From assembly GCA_949357655.1 (NCBI GenBank), contig CASHTG010000006.1, positions 62,001 through 126,000 of the forward strand: a stretch of 64,000 bases of DNA, written 5' to 3'. Positions 21,540 through 33,140 of the stretch are shown here, piece by piece; position 1 is the first letter of the stretch; every line of letters starts with the position of its first letter. The stretch is from Parascedosporium putredinis (taxonomy: Eukaryota; Ascomycota; Sordariomycetes; Microascales; Microascaceae). The translations under genes and the position numbers were made by a program. A model generated the notes under the pieces. That model did not search any database and was not told where the DNA came from. It saw only the letters and a program-made list of their open reading frames with translations.

Positions 21540-24392
21540 CTACTGGCATGAATAACAGTCCTTATCGTAGAACCTCCAGGTGCTAGTGGGCACGTAAGAA
21601 AGTCCCAAGTTTGCCAGTCCCGCTCTGTAAGGATAGCACACCCTCGATTCTGCAATGTAGCTGAAGCTCAAGCAGTCTTCGCGCTCGAGACAGACAAGGG
21701 CACATGCCGCTAGGTTCTCGACGGGCTTAATCACGTAGTTTTGAAGAGCTGCCGACTGCACTTGGTTCCCCGCGGAGCCGGGCATGCCGCACAGGGTCGT
21801 CTCCGAGAGGAACGGCGTTGGGACGGTGCACGATGTTGTTTCGGCTGGCGGGCTTGACGTGCTTGAAGCGCTTGAAGTGCTGGAGATGTCTGAAGTGGAT
21901 GGCGTAGTTTCGGCAGAGGGTGTTGGCATGGGCGGCACTTCCTGGCAGTCGGTGCATTTGAAGCAGTCCATATCGTACCAGGTCAGGTCGTACGAAGCTC
22001 CGGTCGTAAATTCGGCCGCGCTCAACCGCCTGGAGATCATGGCACAAACCTGAGTGGCAGGATCGTGGGCGAACGCGCGACAGCCAAACTGCTGCGTGCA
22101 AAGCGCGGCGCACTGCCAAAAGTTGTCTTGGTAAGGGAAGATGTCGAGGGGCACGGCGTAGGCCTCCTCCATGGGAGACCCCACCACGCGGCAGAGGGTG
22201 TCGGCGGGAGTGGTTGTGGCGAGCGTGCAACCCTGGCCCCAATCCAGAGGGCAGTCGGAAGTAGGCGTGGTGGTGGTCGATTGGGTGGGGGCGGAGGAGG
22301 CGCTGGAGGGGGTATCCTGGCAGGTGGTGCACTCGAAGCATTCCCTATCATACCACACGCGGTTGGAGGTGCTTGACGCGGTGAATCCGGCAGCGCTTAG
22401 CTTGGCGCCGATGAAGACGCAAGAATTCTGAGCGGAGTCGTGGGCGAATGCGCTGCAGCTGTACTTGGCGCAGATGGCTGCGCATTCCTCGGTGTTCGAC
22501 TGGTCGGGGAATACGTCGGGGAGTACGACCAGGCGTCGTAGACCACGTCGCCGCGGTTTCCGCACGATGCGCTCGCGGGGGCAAGGAGGACGGCCGAGCA
22601 GGTTTGGCCAGTCTGGCACCCGGTAGACGTGGGAGTAGCTGTGGGGGAGTCTGTCTCCGTGGCCGTGGCGGGCGTTTCCGTCTCCGTCTCCGTCTCCGTC
22701 GCGGTCGACGACGGGGGCGAGGTGGAGGTGGAGGTGGAGGCGGGGACGGTGCAATCAAATGCGGGCATGTTGGTGGGGTCGGCGAGCTGCGGGAGGTACT
22801 TGACGGAAGGAGCATCGGGGGTGCACTCGAAGCAATCCATGTCCGTGAACAGGACGGAGCCGCCGGCCTCCATGACCTGGCTCATGGGCTCGGAATAGAG
22901 CTTGCACTCGTACCAGCTGCCGAAGCCGCCCGAGAACGACTTGCACGAGGGGTACTGGGCGCAGAGGTCGCGGCATCCGTTGGATCCGCACAGGCTGGCC
23001 AGCATGACGGTGTGCATGGGCAGGGCGCACGACTTGGGTTTACCCATGGCTTGCGAGCATGGTCGGGAATAGCTCAGGTTCAAGCAGGCTTCGCCGGAGG
23101 GCTGGGTGGCGCAATCGACCTCGGCGATGCAGGATCGATCGAAGCCGAGGAGATCGGTGGTGCTGGTGCTGGCGGAGGCGGCCTCGAAGCCGGTAGACCA
23201 GAGGAAACAGGCATTGGCGCATCCCTTGGCCGTCACGCCGGTCGAGTCCGTGTACCAGGGTCCCCATGCAAAGGACTGGCAGTTGGCGTCGTTGTGGCAG
23301 GCTGCGGCGCAGGCGGCCTGCGTGATCTCGTCGGGGCCAACCCTCTGGTAGTAGTTGGTGGTCAGCGCACGGCGCAGGCCGCAGCCCTTGCCGAGCGCGG
23401 GAGGGCCCGTGGCGGCCACGCACACGGAGTCTGGTGTCGTGGTCGGCGAGGACTCGCCGTCACTTGTGGTCGTAGTCACCGCGCCCCCGTCGTCTGTCGA
23501 GGTAGGTTCGGCGGTGGGCTCGGCCGTGGTTCCGCTGTCTTGGCTCGATTCTTCCTCGGTTGACGTGCTCACTGGATCGTTGTCGGTCGTGACGGTGACG
23601 GGCGGCTGCGTGAAGCTGCTCGGCGTGGCCGTGGGTGGCGGGTAGCCGAGGCGGCCAGGGTGTACCAGATGGTGATGTCGTTGATGCGTTCCGGGGTGAC
23701 CTCGTTGGAAATGAAGACTTGGTCGACAAGGATCTCGGCAGTGGCGTCACCCTCGCAGTGCAGCACGAATTTGACCCACCCTCGCTCGTCGTGACACCGG
23801 CCGTCGTGAGGAACTCGTACCACGGGCTCTGGCCGACGACGGCGTCGGTGACAAGCGGGAACGGGTCTGTCGAGTCGAAAAGAGTGTCTCCGTAATAGCC
23901 GTTGATGCGGCAGGCACCCTCGACGGAGCTAGAAAGGATTGTGTACCAGATACGGATGGTGTACGAGGTATCGGGCTCGAGGTAGGGGAAGAACTGTTCG
24001 AGAGACGCGTCCCAGGTGTCCGACACCTGCCTCTTCCTGCCGGGACCTGCGGCCATCTGCACGCAACCCGCCTCCTCGCTACCGTCGCCCTGGTAGCCGT
24101 ATTGCTGAAGAAGCATGACATCACCGGTGCTGTTGAAGCCGTAAATGCCGTTGCGCCAGTTGGGGTCGTACCCGGCAAAGTTGCCATTGCTGCAGGTGTT
24201 AACAACGGCTCTCTTCACCGGGGGCGCGGTGGTTGTCTCGGGCGGCTGGCCTGTTCCGGTTGGGTCATCGGGCCCGTCGGTGGGGTACGACAGGACGGTC
24301 GAGCGAGATCGAGCCGAGCACTGGCTGCGCCGCGCAGAGACAGGGTGAAACAGGGTGGAGAGCCCGAGGGCCAGGGGCACCAGGGACAGCAT
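21540..24392 (-). CDS. Large modular secreted protein with repeated Cys-rich (PAN/apple-like) domains
   Basis: This is one uninterrupted exon of about 951 residues once three one-base deficits are bridged (G run near 23788, C run near 23659, C run near 22527). The start at 24392 was chosen because MLSLVPLALGLSTLFHPVSA is a signal peptide. Order: an N-terminal globular ectodomain (about residues 60-260), a Ser/Thr/Pro linker, a Cys-rich region containing GCGLRRALTTNYYQRVG, a second around ALPMHTVMLASLCG, then two closely related modules sharing AFAHDxAxxxC, LSAAxFT, WYDxxCFxCTxCQ, and a C-terminal module ending FYDKDCYSCQ. Linkers are Thr/Ser/Glu-rich with short repeats such as TETETETE. The layout suggests a heavily O-glycosylated extracellular or wall-associated adhesin or carbohydrate-binding protein. 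No catalytic domain and no GPI signal were seen. Confidence 0.7.
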
Positions 24393-26522
24393 TTTTTCGG
24401 CGGAACCGGGCAACCTCTGAGATCGTAGTGAAGGCGATCGTTCGGCAAGTCTGCCTGAAGCGTCCTCGTACGGCCCGGGGAGAAGGAGGTCGCAAAAAGA
24501 GAGTGAGGGGTGCAAAGAAAACGAGTGAATTGGGTTGACGCCTCAAACGGGGGCTCGCAACTGGGGAACGGCCTGGTATTAAATTCATCACATCGTACTC
24601 AACGCTCATACTCCTTTCGAGCCGAAGACGCAGGCAACAGGGCAATAGAATCACGAGCCAAAGGCCGCCGGTGCCGAACTGAACAGCGCCAAGCAGGCGT
24701 GCCCTCTGGGATTCCCAGCAGTTTTCGGCGCCATGATCGTGGCGAGAAGAGAAATATGTCTGGATTCGGAAAACGCATTTCAATCTATTGATGGGCAGTT
24801 GCTACTAGTTAACCGCGCCCGCCGCCACTAGGTTGAGGCAGCCCCCACATTCAAGCATTTTCATTGTCCCGGTGCCCAATGGCGGACGTGCGCTACTGCA
24901 GGGGAGCAAGCTGAATCTTCCTTCTTGGGCTTCCAACGCCCCTTGCGGGAAGGTTTGAGGGTCCAGGGGACTGGGCTTTTGCTCCGTCTTTTTCATTAAT
25001 GTTGTGAAATGAGGAATCCTCGCGTAGAAGAAAAAGAAAGGGGAGAGGAGGAAAAAAAGGCGAAAAACAAATAATAAACAAGGGCTAGAAGAAATAGGGA
25101 AGGGGGCCATCTCGCTAGTGGCTTCGCGCCCAGATCTTATCAGGAAGCAGTCAAGACACCGCAATTGAATCGTAGCCAAGTTGAAACGAACGACATGGCT
25201 GTGACTTTGCCGGCAGGGGAGGCTGATTACTGATGGTTGCGAAAGACGCAGAAGCTATTTTGAGTGAGGCGGCTTCGAGTCCATGCTGTGATGCAAGCCG
25301 CCGCTTGAGTTATGGAAGTTTGGTCGCAGCCGAAGCCCGCGCCGCTGGCCAGGCCCCTTGCAGGGCGAGCGGCGCCACAAGCCACAATTTCTTCAATTCA
25401 GGGGATCGATAGGCAAAGGGAGAGCGCCGAGATTCGAAATCGGGTGAGGCTTTCAAACCCGCACGTCAAAATGATGCTGAACAGTTTGGATGACTAAAAG
25501 ACCCTCGAGAAGACAAGAATCAATCAGTCTGTCTCTGAACAGATTCACGGGCAACGGGCTGATTACTTGACCTTTGAAATTTGCCCCGCGGCAGTTTGTT
25601 AGCGTCCTCATTTCGCTTCCAACGGACGTTGCCATGCAGAAAAGATCGTCGCATTTTCTTCCCGTCACGGCATCCAGGCCTAGCGCACACCTCCATCTTG
25701 GGCAAACCTCCTTGGTGACATCTCCGCGATGCCTCCGCCCGTTAGCCCGTGGCCGAGAGAGACGGAAATACCCTCAAGGTCGCCTGCTCCCAGAGGCTGG
25801 TGTCGCACACGTCGAGTGAGAGAGCCGTAGCGTTGTCTGCAACTCTGACGCGCTCCATTCGGGTTGCCTCTTCTCCACTTGCCCGCCGCTCAACCTGCCA
25901 CTCTGATGACAAAGAGACACCGATGATGCCGAACGACAATAGGACCCCCGAAAAATATCCGAAAAGTCAGCAACGCAGGCCGCCGCACTAGGCAAAGGTT
26001 TGTTGTATTGTGACATCACGTCACCCCGCGGGCCGATTTAAACCAGGTTTCCAACAGACCAACGGCCGAGCTAGTTTCTAGACTCGGATTGGAGTCGCCC
26101 CCGCAGACCACCGACTCCGCCTTTTTCTTCCACCCCGCAAGAACAAAAGAAGATCTGGGGTAGTAGATAGAAGAGGTTGAAAAAAACAAATCACTACGTG
26201 CAGTAAGCTTCTAGATTGTAGATCTGTAGCCGGCTCTTTTTCGGTCTAAATGCCCCGACGATGTATCCTTAGTGCTCCTTCCCTTGACCGGCGTGTTCGT
26301 CCTCCGCCCCGCCTCAAGACCAATTACGTATCTCGTGGCGGTGGGCTTTTCTTAGAGAGGTTGGAGAGAGGGGCTTGCTATTCGAACATTCCAAGCGGGA
26401 ATCGTCCTCGCTAGCTTCATCGTAGATCATCTATATAGAGCGGCCGGGAGAACGGTGATCACGATCTTGTTCTGACCATCCACGCCGACTCCACGTGCCA
26501 CAACTCATCAAAGGTCAAAACC
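24393..26522. other. Long intergenic region with GH31 promoter at its right end
   Basis: About 2.1 kb without a supported gene. A candidate TATA element (TATATA) lies at 26432-26437, some 85 bases before the alpha-glucosidase ATG. An A/G-rich tract occurs around 25028-25078. Confidence 0.45.
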
Positions 26523-29500
26523 ATGTGGCTCAAAACCGTCTTCACGTCAGGCCTGCTTCTGGCTGGGTCCGTCTCTGCGCAAAGCAAAGAGGGCGTCGAT
26601 CCTCTTGACGGTTCCGGCAGCGACCTTTATGACAAGGATCTCTCCAAATGCAAAGGCTACAAAGTAACCAAGCACTGGGAGACGCGGTCCGGGTTCTACG
26701 CAGACCTCTCCCTCGCGGGCGAGCCCTGCAATGTGTTCGGGACCGACCTGCCCAACTTGAAACTGCAAGTCGAATACCAAACAAATGACCGCCTGCACGT
26801 CAAGATCCTCGACACCAACAACACGGTCTACCAAGTTCCCGACGAAGTCTTCCCGCGCCCGGGCTTCGGTCAGTGGTGCGCCGGGAAAGACTCCCAGCTG
26901 GTGTTTGACTTTGTCAAAGATCCCTTCTCGTTTACCATCACCAGACGAGACACCGGCGAGGTCCTCTTCGACACGAGCGGGACTGCTTTGGTATTCGAGA
27001 GCCAATATGTCCGCCTTCAGACTCGTTTGCCGTCTAACCCCAACCTTTACGGTCTCGGCGAGCATAGCGATTCATTCAAACTAAATACTACCAACTACAC
27101 GAGGACAATCTACACCCGTGACTCCTACGGCGTTCCATCGGGCGAGAACCTGTACGGAGCTCACCCGATCTACTTCGATCATCGGGAAACCGGGACCCAT
27201 GGTGTCTTCTTGCTCAATTCCAATGGCATGGACATCTTGATTGATGATGCAAACGGCGAGCAGTCCTTGGAATACAACATTCTGGGTGGCGTGCTTGATT
27301 TCTACTTTGTAGCCGGGCCATCTCCTCGCGAGGTAGCGGTCCAGTACGCAGAGATCACCAAGCTTCCCCTCATGATACCGTACTGGGGTCTCGGTTTCCA
27401 CCAATGCCGATACGGCTACCGGGATGTGTACGAAGTCGCTGCCGTTGTTGCAAACTATTCGTCGCATGATATACCTCTGGAGACGATGTGGACCGACATC
27501 GACTACATGGACCGCCGCCGCATCTTCACAATTGACCCGGAACGGTTCCCCGCTCACCTCTACAAGGACCTCGTCGACACACTCCACGCCCGAGACCAGC
27601 GCTACATCGTCATGGTGGACCCCGCCGTGTATTACAAGGAGTCTAACCCTGCCCTCGACGCCGGGTTAGAGCTGGATACCTTTATGAAGGAAGAGAATGG
27701 GACAATGTACAAGGGCGTTGTGTGGGCAGGCCCGAGCTACTTCCCAGACTGGTTCCATCCCGCGTCTCAGCAGTACTGGACCGAGCAATTTTGGGCTTCT
27801 TTGACGGCGTCAACGGTCCCGACATTGATGGCTTGTGGATCGACATGAACGAGCCGGCCAACTTCTACAACCGCCCTTACCCGGGCAACAACACCACGCC
27901 GGAGCACTTTGCCGAGGTTGACGGAGATCCGCCCAAGCCCCCGCCCGTTCGGGACGGCCCGGACGCCCCAATCCCCGGATTCCCCGATAGCTTGCAGCCC
28001 AATTTCGCCGCGGGGGTCACCACCCGCCGGCACGAACCCGCCACGCACCAGCCTCGCGTGCGTCAGTCTCGCGGCCGGGGTCGCGTGGCGCTGGTCGCTG
28101 GCGCTCTGCCTCGTCTCGCTGGGGCAACGGCGGCCGTGGGCGGCCGGGAACCGGATGGCAGCATGGCGGAAAAACCGGCTCCGGCTGTGGGCTGAACGAG
28201 TGCAAGGGCCTTCCCAACCGCGAGCTCATCCGCCCTCCGTACATGATTCAGAACGGTGCGGGCCCCACGCTTGCTGACAGCACTGCGGATACGGATGTGG
28301 TGCAGAGCGGCGGGTATACGCAATACGACACGCATAACCTCTACGGCGCCATGATGTCGTCGCACTCTCATAATGCCATGCGTGCGCGCCGTCCGGATGA
28401 CCGCGCGCTGGTGATTACTAGGAGCACTTTTGCCGGCTCCGGTAAGGACGTTTCGCATTGGCTCGGAGGTAAGATGCCAATTCTCGCCCTATACAGCACT
28501 TCTCGTGGGCACCAGCTAACAAAGGACGTAGACAATATCTCTGGATGGTCATGGTATCGAAACTCCATCAGCCAGATTCTTCAGTTCGCTTCTCTGTACC
28601 AGATCCCTGTCGTGGGTCCTGATGTGTGTGGTTTCGGCGGCAATACTACCGAGAACCTGTGCGCTAGGTAAGGTTTTCTATCATACCGCTAGAAGTTCCT
28701 TTATTTCATTGGCAAGTTCCATATATCCATGGATTGTAAGGCTAATTAGTGCTGGGCGCTACTAGGTGGGTTACTCTGGGTTCATTCTACACCTTCTTCC
28801 GCAACCACGCGGAGATCTCTGCCAACTCGCAAGAATTCTATCGCTGGCCTACAGTAGCCAAGGCGGCGCGGAATGGAATCTCCATCCGTTACCAGCTCCG
28901 TAAGTTTTTCTTTTATGACGCAGGCCATTCCCCGACCTTTTGCTAACGAGCAGTCTAGTCGACTACATTTACACGGCCTTGTATAAACAAAACCAGACTG
29001 GCACGCCTACACTCAACCCTCTCTTCTTCAACTACCCCAACGACCCCAACACGTACCCCATCGACCTCCAGTTCTTTTACGGAGACGGCATCTTAGTCAG
29101 CCCCGTTACTGAAGAGAACAGCACAAGCGTCGACTACTACCTCCCCGACGACATCTTTTACGAGTGGGAAGCGGCAAGCCGGTGCGAGGACGGGGAGAAT
29201 ATTCCTCGGCCGAAGTCAGTGATACGGACATCTTGATCCACTACAAGGGCGGCATCATCTACCCGCAGCGCGTAGAAAGCGCAAACACGACAACGGCTCT
29301 CCGCCAAAGGGCTTCAACGTCGTGGTCGCCCCTGGCTTGGACGGAAGCGCAAAGGGTTCGCTATACCTCGATGATGGCATTTCCATTGTACAAGACACGG
29401 TGTCAGAAATTGATTTTGAATACGCCAAGGGGTGTTTAAGATGACTGGCTCCTTTGAGCACGATGCCGGCGTCAGCATTGAAACTATTACCGTGCTTGGT

Positions 29501-29614
29501 GTAGACTCTAAGCCCGACGTCAGCGAAGACGCCGAGTATGACGAGGAGACGAAGAAGTTGGTGCTCCATGTTGACGTGCCGCTGACCAAGGAATATACTC
29601 TGGTTATCGGATAA
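26523..29614 (+). CDS. Secreted GH31 alpha-glucosidase
   Basis: This is an extracellular glycoside hydrolase of family 31 that would release glucose from alpha-glucans or maltooligosaccharides. Four exons (26523-28468, 28532-28667, 28766-28899, 28959-29614) give about 958 residues. MWLKTVFTSGLLLAGSVSA is a signal peptide. The N-terminal beta-sandwich contains NLYGLGEHSDSF. The catalytic barrel has IPYWGLGFHQCRYGY, ETMWTDIDYMD and the nucleophile motif GLWIDMNEP. The later acid/base region includes ALVITRSTFAGSG and PVVGPDVCGFGG, and the C-terminal beta domains follow. Frame breaks at homopolymers lie at 27793-27795, 28012-28016, about 29174, 29306-29308 and 29429-29432, all one base short. 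A Gly/Arg-rich low-complexity insert lies around 28050-28190. Sequons such as NTTNYT suggest N-glycosylation. Related enzymes are sometimes annotated alpha/beta-glucosidase agdC. Confidence 0.92.
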
Positions 29615-29900
29615 GGCGCTGCACCAAAGGCCGGTGGTGTTTTCACCAGGCTTGGAGGGCTTAATTTGGGGGATATTTCTGGCACCAGTCGATAGTCATC
29701 GATATAATGCAGAGGTCACCGTTTACTCAAAGGAAGAACAAATAATGAAAGTTGGCCAGGCACAATAAGTAGCTCGGCGAAGGGATAGAATTATACTACC
29801 AAATACATGGATATATCGCATAACTGTACTGATAGTGAAAACTGACTTAATTCAAAGAGTCAATTACGGCCAGCAACTCTCAAAAGGCCCCGTGTGGCGT

Positions 29901-31786
29901 TTAATTAATGGTTGCCAGGATATATGTTTGATGGTCTACGTCCTTTTCTTCATCCTCCGCCACCGGGTAGACTTTGGACACAGTACCTTTGTCCTTGAGG
30001 CATGGACGCAGGCGGCCGCCGTGATTGTTCTTGGGCTTGTATTTTTCGTCATTGTTCAGCCTCCATATCACCGATTCATGCAATACCGCATCTCGAGGGA
30101 TATCGCGGGCAGCGCCGCCATTGAGAGGGAAGCGAACGTTGACCCACTCGTTCTTTTCCAACTCCCATCGAGTAATGAACGGCCACCATTCTGTACATTA
30201 CAGCTGTTAGCGATCTGTTATAAGCGTTTTTGGAGAATAGCAGGCAGGTTTCCTTGTTTTCCCTCCTTCACTTACCCATGATTTTCCACAGACTGACGGT
30301 AAAAAGCCAGTACCCGAACTGTACTGTAGCCCATCGTGTATGAAGCCGCGTAACGCCTGTTCCTTGCGATTGCGCAACCGTTTCTTGAACCCCTTGGCCG
30401 AGTTACACCACCTGACCGCCGCCGCGGGGTCTTGTTTCCCCACAAGCTCGAGCTCGCGAATCATCCAAGCGAGCGGGATATCGCTCATCTGGAACGGGTC
30501 GTTGCCGGCGTTCGTGCTGGCTTGCTTCGCCTTGCGGGTTTTCCAAAAGTTCTTGGTGCGTTCGTGGTGGGTCATGCCTTCGAAGTTGCCGCTGTCGAGC
30601 GCGTTGTCCGCCATGGCGGGCCAACCCCCTCCCACGTCCCCGTGGCACCCGGGGAACCACACCTCCTTGATATCTTCATGGACGTGTGTCTGGCAGCGCA
30701 TATCCTGGGCGAGAAGCGCCGGCTTGAACTTGACGCGACGCTCGTCGACGGCCACGGCGTGCCGTACGTAGTGGGCGGTTCCCTTGACCGGCACGGGGAC
30801 CGGGGTTTCCCGCTCCATGACCGAGACGGAGTTGACGCAGTCCCACATGCCGAGAAAGTACACCTTGATGTTGGCTTCTACGACTTTGCCGTTTCGAACC
30901 ACCTCTTCCTTGCGGCAAAAGGTGTTGCTGAAGGCGGTGATCTCGTCTCGCGCCATGCGGAACCGCCGGCCGGGGTTACGACGCTTCTTCGGCGCTGCCT
31001 GGGGGTTGGTCCGCTTCGACGCCCTGTCCTACGGGTACGGCAGGTGAGGGCTCAGCGTCGCGTTCGGGCTGTTGTGGTCGGTGAGCGGATTGGGCGCGAG
31101 TTTTGGCTTGTTCCGTCTTGAAATCCTCGATTTCACCGGCTAGGTATCGCTGGTATAGCCGAAAGGCAAACGGGACCATTTCTTCGTTTCCTTTGCATAG
31201 CAGGCCCACGGTATGGATCATCCGGGCTAAGAACTTGGCCGTGAACGCGCCGCGGCTGAAACCAAACATGTAGATTTTGTCGCCCTGTTTACATGGGCTG
31301 TTAGCAACGGCACCCCTGGATATGCTGGTAGCGAGAAGGTCAACCCACCGTGTCATAGTACCTCATCAGAAATCGGTAGCCTGCCATTACGTGGGCATCG
31401 AACGTGGTGCCAATCGCCTGGTCCAGCGTCTGCGAGATATTGCTTCGCATCTCCCCGAGCCACGACTTGTTGACCGACTTTTCATTGATATCGTATGTCC
31501 CAATGCCGGCTACAAGCAATTAGAATACCCTGTCATGGATGTTATTATCTTCAGATGTGATAGTCGACATACTTTGGTAATAATGGTACTGGTTAGGGTC
31601 ATTGCGATCGAGCTTGTTGAGTAGTTTGACGACGTTTGTATCTGCATTCGAACCTGTAAACTTGTTTCCGGTGCCGTCGAAGAACAGAACGAGCTTTTGG
31701 CTCGTGGGCGGCTGGTGGGACGGGTGTAGCTGGCTCCGGGACCCGGGGACGCCGGTGAGGTTATTGGGGTCTTCCTCAGGCACCAT
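29901..31786 (-). CDS. DUF2235 family alpha/beta-hydrolase (phospholipase-effector-like fold)
   Basis: Four exons (31786-31573, 31509-31349, 31284-30276, 30190-29901) give about 558 residues. DUF2235 landmarks are LVLFFDGTGNKF near the N-terminus, NVVKLLNKLD, the nucleophile elbow MFGFSRGAFTAKFLARMI, then VYFLGMWDCVNSV with a putative catalytic Asp, and EVWFPGCHGDVGGGW with the likely catalytic His. The family covers putative hydrolases and bacterial T6SS phospholipase effectors of the Tle1 type; fungal members are common but uncharacterised. No signal peptide or membrane segment is seen. The linker near 31010-31120 is Gln/Pro/Glu-rich. Two frame breaks: a C run near 31003 (one base too long or two short) and an A run near 30283. 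It is convergent with the alpha-glucosidase, which does not imply a shared role. Confidence 0.85.
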
Positions 31787-33140
31787 TTCGACGGTCTAAG
31801 GCTGTAGAGGGGCGATCTTGGTGATGAATTTGCGTGTGTGCGTGTGTTTACACTGCAGCACTGAGGCGTTCATATTCCAACGGCCAAGGAATGCAGACTC
31901 GAGCGGGCCGTTGGTGAATTGGGAGGCATGGGCATTTATGATCTTCTCCCCCCTCTTCCGGCCTTGTTCATGCCCGCAGCCGTTTTCTTGCTTCTTCCAC
32001 CCCTTTCTTACAGTGCGTTCGCCATCGCTGTGGCTTGTTGAGATTGGTTCATCCTCTCGAATTGCATCGATGGCTATCTTACGCGCCGCTAGGATCTGCA
32101 ATGGTGTCACTTATGCCACCATGGGTTGGTTGCCGCACACCCGCACTCTGACGCTTCGCGGGACGTACCGCATTATTTCCTGGGGTGTCGGGTTTTTCGT
32201 TGCCTAGTAGAAAGAAAAGAAAACTGAAAAATGAAAGCCCTGGCGGAATTCGTGTACACTACTAAGACATCCCTAATCCGTAGGGACGATCCATTCTAAG
32301 CAACTCATGTTCGAGGAAGAAACGATGATGCGGTACCCCCACAGGAGTGAGACCAAGTTCAGCACCGACCAAGCTCGCCCTACCCGGGAATGCGCATGAA
32401 CGCTGCTTTTTCCGACGTGGCGTCGGGTTTGTCTTGGTTGAGCTCGGCATTTCTCACGGAGTTATTTTCTTGGACCTCATCTTACCTAGTCGGAGGCTCA
32501 AATCCCGGTCTCTGACTGGCCAGGGTCGGGGACCACCGGACAAGCCCGCATGCTTAGAAGGGCCACAGCATATTCAGATAGGCATAGGTTCGACGCTGAT
32601 CATTCGTGCAGGCAGCCAGAGGTGAATGGGCCTTCCCTTTCCAGAATTGCCCGCGGCCTGGGGCGACGAATACCAGCGTTTCGCTTGGTCAATAAAATTA
32701 TTCCATTGGATCGACTCTTGATAAGCTCGATGGGATTGACGTGCGCCATTGACGTAACCTGGCCAAGGTCCTTGTCCAAGACCGCCCCGAGCCGAGCACC
32801 TCGCACGCGTGCAGCAGGCAACCAGTGAGAGGGAACTTGGTAACTCTAGTCATATCCATTGAGTCTATAATATCGTGTCGGTCATTGGGTCAAGTAACAC
32901 CGTAAGTAAGTAAAGAGCGTACTCAAAGTTGGAAAGAATGAGAAAAACAATGACTAACTCATCCATTACATCAATCTCGTTGCTGACATACCGAGGTAGA
33001 TACAATAGTAACACGCCGTCTCCCAGAGTTTCAACTTAATACAGACAAATATTGGAATCATTCAAAACGGCATTTAGAGGAACAGTCTCTTCCGTGGCCA
33101 ATAATAGTAGGGGTTAGTATCAGCTCATGGAGTCCCATCG
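31787..33140. other. Intergenic, no gene recognised
   Basis: About 1.35 kb containing only short, mutually overlapping frames on both strands without recognisable domains. No tRNA-like cloverleaf was seen. Confidence 0.5.

Noticed and set aside
22448..23563. Long plus-strand frame of 371 codons opposite the Cys-rich protein gene
   Set aside because: It is the antisense shadow of a GC-rich coding exon; its Gly/Arg/Ala-rich translation has no recognisable domain.
21540..24392. Interpretation as two or three separate genes
   Set aside because: Reading frames abut at homopolymer runs, and the linker and module pattern continues across each break, so one gene is the simpler reading.
24805..25179. 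124-codon minus-strand frame with a Phe/Leu/Ser-rich stretch
   Set aside because: The hydrophobic part comes from translating an A/G-rich tract in antisense; no start context or homology.
27909..28277. Alternative frames within the alpha-glucosidase insert
   Set aside because: Explained by a one-base run error at 28012-28016 inside a low-complexity insert of one gene.
26523..29614. Programmed ribosomal frameshifting as the cause of the multiple frame changes
   Set aside because: Five shifts in one gene, no slippery heptamers or pseudoknots, and the same pattern in unrelated genes indicate sequence error.
32262..32860. Possible tRNA or small gene in the spacer around 32.5 kb
   Set aside because: No cloverleaf with matching acceptor, D and T arms could be drawn, and the reading frames are short and unlike known proteins.
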